DNA from: Suttonella sp. R2A3
GTDB taxonomy: Bacteria; Pseudomonadota; Gammaproteobacteria; Cardiobacteriales; Cardiobacteriaceae
Direction: 5' to 3'
Length of the DNA: 64,000 nt
Assembly: GCF_021513215.1 (NCBI RefSeq)
Contig: NZ_CP090975.1
Location: 1,295,501 to 1,359,500, forward strand
Shown here: piece after piece, positions 34,929 to 43,459 of the stretch
How positions within the stretch are numbered: position 1 is the stretch's first letter
Layout of the letters: each line of letters starts with the position of its first letter
The notes under the pieces: generated by a model
The model's database searches: none
Told to the model about the DNA's origin: nothing
Seen by the model: the letters and a program-made list of their open reading frames with translations, nothing else
Position numbers and translations under genes: made by a program

Positions 34929-35620
34929 TGTTACACGCTGAAAATATCCAAATTGACCTGATGATGGTGCCGATTGTTGAGGATATTTCCTTGGCGCTGG
35001 CGCCAGGAAATTGCGTGTGTATCGTTGGCCCATCAGGGGGCGGTAAAACGACTCTATTACGCGCGATCAGTGGCTTGATCGATATTAAAGAAGGTCAGAT
35101 AGAATGCACTTTTCAACGATTGGCTTATTTGTTCCAGGAGCCACGATTGTTACCTTGGTATAGTGCGGCTGAAAACGTGCGTATCGTGGCGCCAAATAAC
35201 GATCTGGAAGCCGTCTATGACTGGTTTGACATACTGGGTTTGGCGAGAGAAGATATGGATAAATTTCCCCATGAACTCTCGGGCGGCATGCAACAACGGG
35301 TTGCTTTAGCGCGCGCACTGATTGTTAGGCCAGATATGCTGATTATGGATGAGCCATTTTCTGCGCTGGATCATCAATTGCGCCGGCGCTTACAAAAACT
35401 CATTGTCAGCCAAATTGAAGATCATTCGCTTGCGGTGTGTATGGTGACGCATGATCGTGAAGAAGCGCTGCTGCTTGGACAACGCATTATTCGCATTAGT
35501 GGTAAACCTGCGGTTCTTGAGCATACGCTCGATTTACCCACCCCTTATCATGCACGTGATGATCAATTTGTTCGCGACTATTTACACCACCGGATTTTTG
35601 CTGAAATTGAAGCGGCATAA
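34928..35620 (+). CDS. ABC transporter ATP-binding protein, NitT/TauT family
   Basis: 230 residues. Walker A GPSGGGKTT near residue 37, Q-loop FQEPRLLPW near residue 72, signature LSGGMQQRVALARAL near residue 117, Walker B LIMDEPFSALDH near residue 138 and H-loop THDREEALLLG. Powers the adjacent permease. Starts three bases after the permease stop with no clear ribosome site of its own, implying coupled translation. Confidence 0.9.
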   Translation: MLHAENIQIDLMMVPIVEDISLALAPGNCVCIVGPSGGGKTTLLRAISGLIDIKEGQIECTFQRLAYLFQEPRLLPWYSAAENVRIVAPNNDLEAVYDWFDILGLAREDMDKFPHELSGGMQQRVALARALIVRPDMLIMDEPFSALDHQLRRRLQKLIVSQIEDHSLAVCMVTHDREEALLLGQRIIRISGKPAVLEHTLDLPTPYHARDDQFVRDYLHHRIFAEIEAA

Positions 35621-35623
35621 GCG

Positions 35624-35704
35624 ATGGTTAACGCTAGAATGGATAGATTATGGTACGCAGCAAAGTTGGTTTATGGGCACGATAATAGATTGTGGGAGTG
35701 TTGA
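35624..35704 (+). CDS. Possible 26-residue small protein coupled to NnrS
   Basis: ATG at 35624, three bases after the ATPase stop, opens MVNARMDRLWYAAKLVYGHD and ends with TGA at 35702-35704 whose A is the first base of the NnrS ATG (TGATG). The exact coupling geometry fills the whole gap between two operon genes. No recognisable family and no strong ribosome site; it could be a translational coupler or chance. Confidence 0.3.
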   Translation: MVNARMDRLWYAAKLVYGHDNRLWEC

Positions 35705-36834
35705 TGTTGGGTTCTTTTAAGACAAGGCAAAATTTAGAACACCCGTTCCGCCTTTTTTTCCTCTTGGCAATTACCGGTATTATCGTTGCCTTGATGCCGT
35801 GGTTTAGTGTGTCTTTTGCCCCACAATACGCAGGCCATTTTCCGCTGCACTGGCATGCCTTTGCGTTTATTGAATTGGTCGGTGGCGCAGCATTTGCTGG
35901 TTTTTTGCTGACGGCGCTACCGTCTTGGTGTAGCTACCGACCGCCTCTACGCTACCATAGCATCCTACTTGTTTTGTTGTTGGGCGTAGCTCTCATTTGT
36001 CTTCCTTGGCCGCGGCTAAGCAGCATCCTGATTAATGGATTTTGGCTCTATTTATTGGGCCTGGCTGCGCGCTATATCGTGCACACACGCAGCTGGCATC
36101 ATGCGAGCTTTATCGGCGTAGTTTCCGCAATTGCTGCGTTAAGCATCGCCTATAGCCTTAATCCTCAGGCGAAATGGCTGCATGCCAGTGTGGATGTGAT
36201 GATTATTGGGATTGCGTTAGCCAATTTTCGTGTCGGTCGCGTCTTGGGTAATCAGGCTTTAGAAGATAGTGGGATCGATGATGAGCAATTTATCCCCAAT
36301 CCCTTTTATAAAAATATTTCCGCGTTGTTACTGATGCTTGCTGCTAGCTTAAGCCTACTGGCGAGTGAGGCCGTGCAAGGCTGGCTGTATCTCGCTGTCG
36401 GGATGAGTTTTGCCGCACGCCTACAAGATTGGCATGATAGTCGCCTGCTAAAGCGCGCTTATATACGGGTATATTATGCAGTGAGTCTAAGTATGGCGTT
36501 TGGTTATATGGCGCTTGGATTGGTGTTGCTCACAGCCCCTCAACTCTTTAGTTTTGTCCGGCATTTTCTAGCGATTGCGGTGTATTTATTGATGGTGCTG
36601 ACGATTATGTCGATTGTTGGTCTGCGTCATAGTGGCTTAAAACTGCGTTTTTATTTTGATACTCAGTTGGCGATGTTGCTGGTTGTGGTTGCGGCTCTGT
36701 CGCGGAGTGTCTTGGTTATATATTATCCAAGCTTAATGACGCTTTATACGATACCAAGCGTTGCACTATCTCTCGCGTTTATTATTTATATAGCACGCTA
36801 TCAAGCGATCTTTCGTCATCATGAGCCACGCTAA
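35704..36834 (+). CDS. nnrS: NnrS family membrane protein
   Basis: 376 residues, about 12 helices, from ATG at 35704 with GGGAG five bases upstream (an in-frame GTG lies four codons earlier). N-terminal HPFRLFFLLAITGIIVALMP and the HWHAFAFIELVGGAAFAGFLL segment (shortened) carry the conserved His of NnrS, a haem- and copper-containing protein linked to nitric oxide tolerance and denitrification regulons. The FIPNPFYKNISALL motif is also typical. Last gene of the FNR-type ABC operon, so NO or low oxygen is the likely context. Confidence 0.82.
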   Translation: MLGSFKTRQNLEHPFRLFFLLAITGIIVALMPWFSVSFAPQYAGHFPLHWHAFAFIELVGGAAFAGFLLTALPSWCSYRPPLRYHSILLVLLLGVALICLPWPRLSSILINGFWLYLLGLAARYIVHTRSWHHASFIGVVSAIAALSIAYSLNPQAKWLHASVDVMIIGIALANFRVGRVLGNQALEDSGIDDEQFIPNPFYKNISALLLMLAASLSLLASEAVQGWLYLAVGMSFAARLQDWHDSRLLKRAYIRVYYAVSLSMAFGYMALGLVLLTAPQLFSFVRHFLAIAVYLLMVLTIMSIVGLRHSGLKLRFYFDTQLAMLLVVVAALSRSVLVIYYPSLMTLYTIPSVALSLAFIIYIARYQAIFRHHEPR

Positions 36835-36922
36835 GATCCTAAGCGCCTGGTAAACAATCGATTAAGCATGGCGTCCCATTATTGATATAATAGTCTTTTG
36901 ATTGTTTTGTGCGAGACTCATT

Positions 36923-38635
36923 ATGACCCATGCCATTATTCAAGATGCCCGTGCGATTGTTGGCGATAAGCATGTGCTCACCGATCCGGCAAAAACCGCT
37001 AAATACTGCAAAGGTTTTCGTTTTGGTATTGGTTCGGCGCTGGCAGTCATTCAGCCGGGCAGCCTGTTAGAGATGTGGCAGATCGCGAAAGCCTGTGTGG
37101 CTCATGATGTGATTATCTTGGCTCAAGCGGCTAATACCGGCTTAACCGGTGGCTCTACACCTTTTGGCGACTATGACCGCCCGTTGGTGATTTTATCAAC
37201 CGTTCGCTTGAAAGGCATCCAACTCATCAACGATGCCAAACAGGCGATTGCCTTGCCTGGTGCGTCGTTATTCGAACTCGAAGATGTGCTCGAAGCACAT
37301 GGTCGTGAACCACATTCTGTGATCGGATCATCGTGTATTGGCGCATCGATTGTGGGTGGGATTTGTAATAATTCTGGTGGGGCGTTAGTCCGCCGTGGAC
37401 CAGCGTATACCGAAATGGCGCTCTATGCGCAACTCGATGAACACGGTGAACTCAAGCTCTATAACCATCTTGGCTTGGATTTAGGCGATGACCCAGAGGT
37501 GATTTTACAACGTTTAGAACAAGGTGATTACCGTGCTGAAGATGTTCAGCAACTGGCGAAAAAAGCCTCAGATGCGGATTATGGCGCACGCGTGCGTGAT
37601 GTTGACGCAGACACCCCATCACGGTTTAATAATGACGGACGACGCTTATACGAGGCTTCGGGTTCGGCTGGGCGCTTGCTCGTTTTTGCGGTGCGCATTG
37701 ACACATTCAGCAAGCCGCCACGCGAACAAGTCCTTTATATCGGCACCAATGATACAACGCATTTAACTGATATTCGTCGGCATATCTTGCAGCACTTTGA
37801 CGAGCTACCGGTTTCTGGCGAGTATTTACACCGTGATTACTTTAATGTCAGTGAGCGTTATGGCCGCGATACCTTTCTAGTCATCGACAAATTAGGAACA
37901 AAATATATCCCACGATTTTTTGCGATGAAAAATGCCGTGGATCGCTTCTGTGGCAAATTTACGTTTATGCCAAAATATATCTCTGATCGGGTGATGCAAT
38001 GGACAACTGATATTCTTCCGTCGCATTTGCCGAAGATTATGCGTGAATACCGTGATCGCTACGAACACCATTTGATTTTAAAAATGGCTGACGATGGCAT
38101 TGATCAGGCGAAGGCTTTTTTAGATGATTATTTCAAAGATCGTGAAGGCGGCTATCATGCCTGCACTAATAAAGAAGGCGATGCGGCTATTTTGCACCGC
38201 TTCGCAGCAGCTGGCGCAGCAAAGCGCTTTCATGCGATGAAACATAAAAAAGTGGGCGCGATCTTAGCGCTTGATATTGCGCTGAGACGTAACGAAGAGC
38301 AGTGGTTTGAAACGTTGCCGGAAGAAATTGACGCGCTGGTTGAAGATAAACTCTATTGTGGGCATTTCTTCTGTCATGTCATGCACCAAGACTATATCTT
38401 GAAAAAAGGTGTTGATGCGGAACAGCTAAAAGATCAACTTCTGGCCTTTTTTGATGCGCGCGGCGCGCAATATCCCGCTGAACATAACGTCGGTCATCTA
38501 TACTACGCTAAAGCAGATTTGAAAGCGTTTTATAAACACAATGATCCAACCAACTCGCTTAACCCGGGGATCGGTAAAACCGCAAAATTAAAATATTGGG
38601 CAGATGAGGTTGTAGCGCAGGTGGATGAGCACTAA
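36923..38635 (+). CDS. dld: FAD-linked D-lactate dehydrogenase (quinone)
   Basis: 570 residues, like E. coli Dld (571). ATG at 36923 gives MTHAIIQDARAIVGDKHVLT. The FAD-binding PCMH region has AQAANTGLTGGSTP near residue 72 and IGSSCIGASIVGGICNNSGG (residues 136-155). The C-terminal membrane-binding domain ends AEHNVGHLYYAKADLKAFYK. It oxidises D-lactate to pyruvate and feeds electrons to the quinone pool at the inner membrane. Own promoter likely (TATAAT at 36886-36891). Confidence 0.95.
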   Translation: MTHAIIQDARAIVGDKHVLTDPAKTAKYCKGFRFGIGSALAVIQPGSLLEMWQIAKACVAHDVIILAQAANTGLTGGSTPFGDYDRPLVILSTVRLKGIQLINDAKQAIALPGASLFELEDVLEAHGREPHSVIGSSCIGASIVGGICNNSGGALVRRGPAYTEMALYAQLDEHGELKLYNHLGLDLGDDPEVILQRLEQGDYRAEDVQQLAKKASDADYGARVRDVDADTPSRFNNDGRRLYEASGSAGRLLVFAVRIDTFSKPPREQVLYIGTNDTTHLTDIRRHILQHFDELPVSGEYLHRDYFNVSERYGRDTFLVIDKLGTKYIPRFFAMKNAVDRFCGKFTFMPKYISDRVMQWTTDILPSHLPKIMREYRDRYEHHLILKMADDGIDQAKAFLDDYFKDREGGYHACTNKEGDAAILHRFAAAGAAKRFHAMKHKKVGAILALDIALRRNEEQWFETLPEEIDALVEDKLYCGHFFCHVMHQDYILKKGVDAEQLKDQLLAFFDARGAQYPAEHNVGHLYYAKADLKAFYKHNDPTNSLNPGIGKTAKLKYWADEVVAQVDEH

Positions 38636-38836
38636 AGCTCGGCGTTAAAACTGCTTTTGCCCATTATTTAGGCGACGTGTTCACTTTAAAACCATAGAGT
38701 ATTGTAACCACCAGCGACCGTTTCGAGGCTTTGACACACCAATCATTAAACGATAGCAAAGGCGCAAATGCCTGTTAAAGGTGATTAGTTGCCAAGCTGG
38801 TGCTAGAATAAGCCTGATCTAGCAAGTAGTTAAGGA

Positions 38837-39697
38837 ATGAACGTGAAGAAAACACTAATGTGTGCGAGTGCACTGGCTGCTGCATCTGCAGCTCAGGCCG
38901 CAACAGGTGAAGTCAGTGGAAGCGAATATACGCACACCCCAACCTCCATCGAGCAAGGGATTCGCATGGGCGATGTCGCATTGCCAGCAAAGGCAACGGC
39001 TGATGGTGAAACCTACTATGGTGATTTTAATGAAACGCCAAAACTGAGTGGTGAGCGTGTCCCTACGGTGATTATGCTTCACGGATCATCAGGGATAAAC
39101 CCCAAACTCGGGTATGACACGTGGCAGAAACACCTCGCTAACGAAGGCATTGCCAGCTTTATTTTCGATGGCATGCAACTCGATGATCGCATTACCTATA
39201 AATCGCCGGTTGATACTGAAACGTATGAGAAAATTCATGAACTACGCGCCAGCGAAATTGATATTGCTTTAAACGCGATTAAAGCAACATCATGGGCGGA
39301 CGCTGAGGCGTTGATTCTTGCTGGGACAAGCGAAGGTGCGGTAAGCGTGGCGCGCTATGATGAAGAGGCTTTTATCGGTAAAATCATCTACTCATGGTCG
39401 TGTGAAGACAATTATTTCGTCAAAGATGATATGACCAGTACCAAACAAACGCCAACCTTAAACATCATCAGTTCGCAAGATAAGTATTTCTCTGATGAGA
39501 ACGATTTTGTTGGAATTGATAAGCCTGTAGGGAACTGTAGTGTGGTTTATGGGGATGAATTGCCGGAGTTTTTTGAGGTATTGCTCATTCCTAAAGCCCC
39601 ACATACACTGTTTAACTTACCAGCAGCACGCTCAGCGCTGGTCGGTTTTGTTGAACAACTGTTAGATCCAGAACAAAAGCATCCTATCGCGCCGTAA
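38837..39697 (+). CDS. Secreted alpha/beta hydrolase (dienelactone hydrolase-like)
   Basis: 286 residues with signal peptide (MNVKKTLMCASALAAASAAQA, cut). Hydrolase features in order: oxyanion region MLHGSSGINP near residue 80, nucleophile elbow GTSEGAVS with Ser near residue 165, Asp in ISSQDKYFSD near residue 214, His in KAPHTLFN near residue 256. One pair of Cys (SCEDN near 190 and GNCSVVYG near 233) could form a disulfide in the periplasm. Substrate unknown. Single gene with a strong terminator downstream. The 201-base gap before it shows no gene. Confidence 0.75.
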   Translation: MNVKKTLMCASALAAASAAQAATGEVSGSEYTHTPTSIEQGIRMGDVALPAKATADGETYYGDFNETPKLSGERVPTVIMLHGSSGINPKLGYDTWQKHLANEGIASFIFDGMQLDDRITYKSPVDTETYEKIHELRASEIDIALNAIKATSWADAEALILAGTSEGAVSVARYDEEAFIGKIIYSWSCEDNYFVKDDMTSTKQTPTLNIISSQDKYFSDENDFVGIDKPVGNCSVVYGDELPEFFEVLLIPKAPHTLFNLPAARSALVGFVEQLLDPEQKHPIAP

Positions 39698-39756
39698 CGA
39701 TGATCGCTAATGCGCAGTTAGCTAGCGTTGTAAGGCTAGATTGTGATTGAATAAAA

Positions 39757-39796
39757 AAACACCGCAACGAATCAACGCGTTACGGTGTTTTTTTTA
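39757..39796. terminator. Bidirectional terminator between hydrolase and YeeE genes
   Basis: 13-base arms AAACACCGCAACG (39757-39769) and CGTTACGGTGTTT (39778-39790) pair with one mismatch; T run to 39795 on the plus strand and an A run before the stem, giving U on the minus strand. Confidence 0.85.
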
Positions 39797-39802
39797 TCTG
39801 CT

Positions 39803-40378
39803 TTATTCGGCGTTATCTTCACCCTGAGATTTCGGTAATAGAAAAGCGATAATGATAAAAATAACAGCGATACCGCCAGCCACCAGCATGGGTGATACGT
39901 TTTCAATCAATACGTGGTAACTTTCGTTGTGAGTGTCTACCAGCGTTGTTTTCCCACCAGCGATGGAGTTGAATAAGAAGCTGTCTGCTATATAGCCATA
40001 AACCAGCATGTATACTAACGCACCCAGCAAACCGCCGAAGAGAAAAGCCAGCGCATCGCGGCGCCCAGCACCAGCGGCGACTACACCTGTGCCAGGGCAA
40101 TAGCCAGCAATCGCCCAACCCAAACCAAGAATTAAGCCACCAATGATCACGCCGACATAGCTGCTCTTAACGCTTAGATGCGCTGTTGGAATCCAACCTA
40201 AAGTCAGTAAAGCAAACAGCAGCAAACTGCTCAGGCCAATGCCTAAAAGAATCGCTTTCATTAGGTGAAAATCTTTCAAACGCAACATATTGATGATTTT
40301 TTGTGGGTTTGCCGCACCAGCTTTCTGCAACACAAAACCAAATAAAGTCCCGAGCACGATAGCGAGAATAATGTTCAT
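39803..40378 (-). CDS. YeeE/YedE family sulfur-transport membrane protein (second of pair)
   Basis: 191 residues, four to five helices. Motif IAGYCPGTGVVAAGAGRRDA near residue 90 carries the conserved Cys and GxG pattern of the YeeE/YedE (PF04143-type) family, which includes thiosulfate uptake channels. Two bases after the first YeeE-like gene; together the two halves make up the equivalent of one full-length YeeE. Transport of a reduced sulfur compound is inferred from the family. Confidence 0.8.
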   Translation of the reverse strand: MNIILAIVLGTLFGFVLQKAGAANPQKIINMLRLKDFHLMKAILLGIGLSSLLLFALLTLGWIPTAHLSVKSSYVGVIIGGLILGLGWAIAGYCPGTGVVAAGAGRRDALAFLFGGLLGALVYMLVYGYIADSFLFNSIAGGKTTLVDTHNESYHVLIENVSPMLVAGGIAVIFIIIAFLLPKSQGEDNAE

Positions 40379-40380
40379 CG

Positions 40381-40971
40381 TTAGGCGCCTTTTTTAAACA
40401 GGATGAGTGCAGTAGGGATGGCGATGAGGAATGCACTTAGTGCGAATAAATAGCCACTTAATGAGGTTTGCATCATTCCACTCATCATATGCCCACTGGT
40501 GCAGCCACCAGCCAAGCGCGCACCAAATAACACAAGTACCCCGCCGATAAATGCGGCGCTATAGCGCTTCAGTGCACTATCCCCGAAGCGTGATCGCCAA
40601 ACTGGTGGTGCGATGCGCGCTTGTTTATCGGTGCTACTGGTGGGCTTTTGGAGTTTTTTCGCTAAAAAACCACCAAAGAACATCGAGATCACGAAGATAA
40701 AACTATAATTAAGCGGGTTAGCCACATTGGCTGCATATTTACCACCGCTTTTATTCAAATACGCATTGTCACTCGCGTAGCCACTCTTTTGCGCCGTGTT
40801 TTCAATAATGAGGCTGCTATCGACGCTATTCCATACGATGCCATCAAAAATAACAAACTGGGTTGATACCCCCATGGGTTTTATAATCATCACTGCGAGC
40901 AAGAAGGTAAGCCCCAAGGCGATACCGCTGGTTAGCCAACCCCATTGACGCGCAAAAATAAAGTATTTCAT
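40381..40971 (-). CDS. YeeE/YedE family sulfur-transport membrane protein (first of pair)
   Basis: 196 residues from ATG at 40971 (MKYFIFARQWGWLTSGIALG), with AAAGGAGA ten bases upstream; an ATG three codons earlier is too close to that site. Motif ARLAGGCTSGHMMSGMMQ near residue 150 is the Cys-containing signature of the family. A ~70-residue insert between helices 1 and 2 (VIWNSVDSSL to NYSFIF region) may be periplasmic. Operon with the smaller partner downstream. Confidence 0.8.
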   Translation of the reverse strand: MKYFIFARQWGWLTSGIALGLTFLLAVMIIKPMGVSTQFVIFDGIVWNSVDSSLIIENTAQKSGYASDNAYLNKSGGKYAANVANPLNYSFIFVISMFFGGFLAKKLQKPTSSTDKQARIAPPVWRSRFGDSALKRYSAAFIGGVLVLFGARLAGGCTSGHMMSGMMQTSLSGYLFALSAFLIAIPTALILFKKGA

Positions 40972-41133
40972 ACCGTCCATTCTCCTTTGGTTATGGTTCT
41001 GATGAATAATCTTACCGAGCCACTCTAGTACTGAAGCGGTGCGATAACTCAAGACGATGCACGCAACGCTAATCACTAATGAATAGTTTATATCAGAAAA
41101 AAGGAATATGGAAGGTCTGTGGTGGTTTAAGTG

Positions 41134-41847
41134 TTACAGGATTTGGTATTTATTGTGTTGCTGTTCGCTGAGCGCAATCTTATCGCAAGTGGAGCAATGC
41201 TCTTTGTTGGGCAAGCGATATTTCAAACAACAGCTGTTGCGGTGGGGAAAAGCGCCACTTAGCGTGTGTTTTTCAACCACGAACCAATCGAGCGCGAAAC
41301 GTAAAGGATCGCTAAATGATTGGAAAAAGGCCTGCACAGAGTGAGCAACCTCTTGTCCATGAGCTTTATGTTTGGCGAGAATGATCCAAGGCTGGGCAAT
41401 GGCTAGCGCTGCGTTACCGTAGCTGATATCTGGCGATAGGCGATGAAAAAAGGCCATATGTTCAGCGAATGCGACACTCATCTCATTAAGCCACATCTTG
41501 CCACTATAGTGTGCTGTCTCTTTAGGAAAAATGATGGTGTATGGTTGATTTTCAGCAAGCGATAGATTGCTGGTCGGCGGCTGTTCACCCAATACATAAC
41601 TTGCTACCCAAGGCGTTAACACAGCTTTCATGAGTTTCTTATGCATCAACGAAGTGGCGATCATGCTGTGACGAGTGCCCAGTTTCCTTTGTTCATCAAC
41701 AATCCATTGACTGGTATATTGCGGATATTGGAGTACATCATCTAGGGAAATGCCACAGTTTTGGGCAGGTTTGAACGCACGCAGATCGCTGACAATATTT
41801 TTCTGCGCGTCTTCAGTAAACAAGGCTAATAGGGTTTGGTAGTCCAT
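41134..41847 (-). CDS. FhuF-like ferric-siderophore reductase
   Basis: 237 residues, cytoplasmic. The C-terminus has NSCCLKYRLPNKEHCSTCDK, the C-C-x10-C-x2-C arrangement that binds the [2Fe-2S] cluster in FhuF-type reductases. The rest is weakly conserved, as usual in this family. It would release iron from imported siderophores by reduction. No siderophore receptor is adjacent; the parS palindrome lies 31 bases upstream. No Fur box was seen directly upstream. Confidence 0.78.
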   Translation of the reverse strand: MDYQTLLALFTEDAQKNIVSDLRAFKPAQNCGISLDDVLQYPQYTSQWIVDEQRKLGTRHSMIATSLMHKKLMKAVLTPWVASYVLGEQPPTSNLSLAENQPYTIIFPKETAHYSGKMWLNEMSVAFAEHMAFFHRLSPDISYGNAALAIAQPWIILAKHKAHGQEVAHSVQAFFQSFSDPLRFALDWFVVEKHTLSGAFPHRNSCCLKYRLPNKEHCSTCDKIALSEQQHNKYQIL

Positions 41848-41877
41848 CAGTGCACACTTTTTAAGCGGAAGTTGCTA

Positions 41878-41893
41878 TGTTTCACGTGAAACA
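41878..41893. promoter_or_regulatory. parS site (ParB-binding palindrome), perfect
   Basis: TGTTTCACGTGAAACA is identical to the widely conserved parS sequence and extends to an 18-base perfect palindrome (41877-41894). It lies between the rmuC stop and the fhuF-like start. ParA and ParB genes are in this window (59.5-61.2 kb). Confidence 0.9.
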
Positions 41894-41895
41894 TA

Positions 41896-43344
41896 TCATT
41901 GCTCGTCACTTTTAGAATCAGTTGTAGGATCGCTTTCACGGGCTAAATCAGTCACCTCACGCGCGATTATTTTTTTTGTGCGGATGCCAACTTCCTGGAA
42001 GCGTGCAACGGTATTGACCAGATTGCCTTGACCGGTCGTTAAGCCATGCCAGGTTTCATCATAGGTTTTTCGTGCTGTGTCGAGCTGCTTACCTAACTTA
42101 TCCATCCGTTCAATTAACAGCGCTAATTTGTCATACACTTTGCCGGCTTCTTGAGCAATTTGTTCGGTACTTTTATTACGTCGCTCAATCGCCCAGATGC
42201 TCGATACAGTGCGCAGACTGGCGAGGAGAATGGTTGGTGAGGTGACAACAATTCGTCGATCAAAGGCTTCGTCAAACAAGCTCTGATCGTGGGCGAATGC
42301 CGCACTAAATGCCGGTTCAATCGGAATAAAGAGCAGCACAAAATCGGGGGAATGGATACCTTCAAGTTGTTGATAAGCCTTTTGCGCCAGTCCATTAATA
42401 TGCTGACGAATGGCGCTGATGTGCGCTTTCAAAGCCCGATCGCGCGCTTCATCGTTCTCTGCGTTGGCGTAGTCACTATAAGCGTTCAACGATACCTTGC
42501 TATCAATCACAATATGGCGTTCATCGGGCAAATGCACGACCACATCTGGCCGCAAGCGTTGGGTCTCACTGTAATAAACACTTTCGCGCGTAAATTCTTC
42601 GCCTTCACGCAGGCCACTGCGCTCAAGCACACGCTGCAACACCAGTTCACCCCAATTACCCTGCGTTTTGTGTTCGCTGCGTAGCGCGGTGGATAAAGCA
42701 TGCGCTTCGTCACTCATTTCGCGGTTGAGCTGATGAAGCTCAACAATGTGTGCCTTAAGGGTCGCGCGGTCTTTGCTGTCTTCAACATGTAAATGCTCCA
42801 CTTTTTCCCGGAGTCCGGTGAGCTGCTGTGAAAAAGGTTGCAATAAGGCGTGGATACTTTGCTTGCTTTGTTCGGCACTCACCGTAAACAGCTTTTGCGA
42901 CAAATCTTGGAATTCGTGCATCAGCTGCTCTTTATTACTATTTAATAGATCGATTTTCTCTTGGTTATGTTGCTGGGTGAGGTTTGCGGATTCACGTGTG
43001 GTCGCCAGCACCGTTTGCACATGATGATGTTCTTGCTGTAATGAACGATATTCGTCGTTGAGCATCTGCCATTGTTTGTGCAGCTGGTTTACCTGTTGCT
43101 GCCAAGCATGATCGCGCTCTTGAGCGCGAGCAAGAGCAATATTGGCTTGATCTAAGGATTCATGGATTGTTGCTAGTTCTGACTTTGCTTCAGTGAGTGC
43201 CTGCGTTGCTTGCCGTTTCGCCTTGCGCGCAGTGTGCCAAGCAACAACTGCCCACAAGGTAAATAACACCAACGGCATCAGCGCCAGCAAGGCTATCTTG
43301 GCTTGTAATGGCCAAGGTTGTTCGATCCACCAGGGTAGCTGCAT
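41896..43344 (-). CDS. rmuC: DNA recombination protein RmuC
   Basis: 482 residues from ATG at 43344 with GGAG five bases upstream (open frame extends 15 codons more). N-terminal membrane helix (residues 10-37), a long coiled coil (about 40-190), then the RmuC nuclease-like domain with KTQGNWGELVLQRVLERSGL near residue 235 and HIVIDSKVSLNAYSDYA near residue 285. It limits DNA inversion and rearrangement. Monocistronic; its stop directly abuts the parS palindrome. Confidence 0.92.
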   Translation of the reverse strand: MQLPWWIEQPWPLQAKIALLALMPLVLFTLWAVVAWHTARKAKRQATQALTEAKSELATIHESLDQANIALARAQERDHAWQQQVNQLHKQWQMLNDEYRSLQQEHHHVQTVLATTRESANLTQQHNQEKIDLLNSNKEQLMHEFQDLSQKLFTVSAEQSKQSIHALLQPFSQQLTGLREKVEHLHVEDSKDRATLKAHIVELHQLNREMSDEAHALSTALRSEHKTQGNWGELVLQRVLERSGLREGEEFTRESVYYSETQRLRPDVVVHLPDERHIVIDSKVSLNAYSDYANAENDEARDRALKAHISAIRQHINGLAQKAYQQLEGIHSPDFVLLFIPIEPAFSAAFAHDQSLFDEAFDRRIVVTSPTILLASLRTVSSIWAIERRNKSTEQIAQEAGKVYDKLALLIERMDKLGKQLDTARKTYDETWHGLTTGQGNLVNTVARFQEVGIRTKKIIAREVTDLARESDPTTDSKSDEQ

Positions 43345-43459
43345 GTCATCTCCAGCAACAGATAAAACAAGCATTGTACGGTAAAACACGACAGAGTAAA
43401 AAGCGCGTTAACGTTGGCAATTTTGCTATGATGGCTGGATGGTTTTTTAGGATGGATTT

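Noticed and set aside
41108-41344. 78-codon plus-strand ORF
   Set aside because: It lies antisense to the C-terminal Cys motif of the FhuF-like gene, and its codons have no ribosome site; a shadow ORF.
42985-43000. parS-like TTCACGTG in rmuC
   Set aside because: Only the central CACGTG and a few flanking bases match; no symmetry beyond 10 bases.
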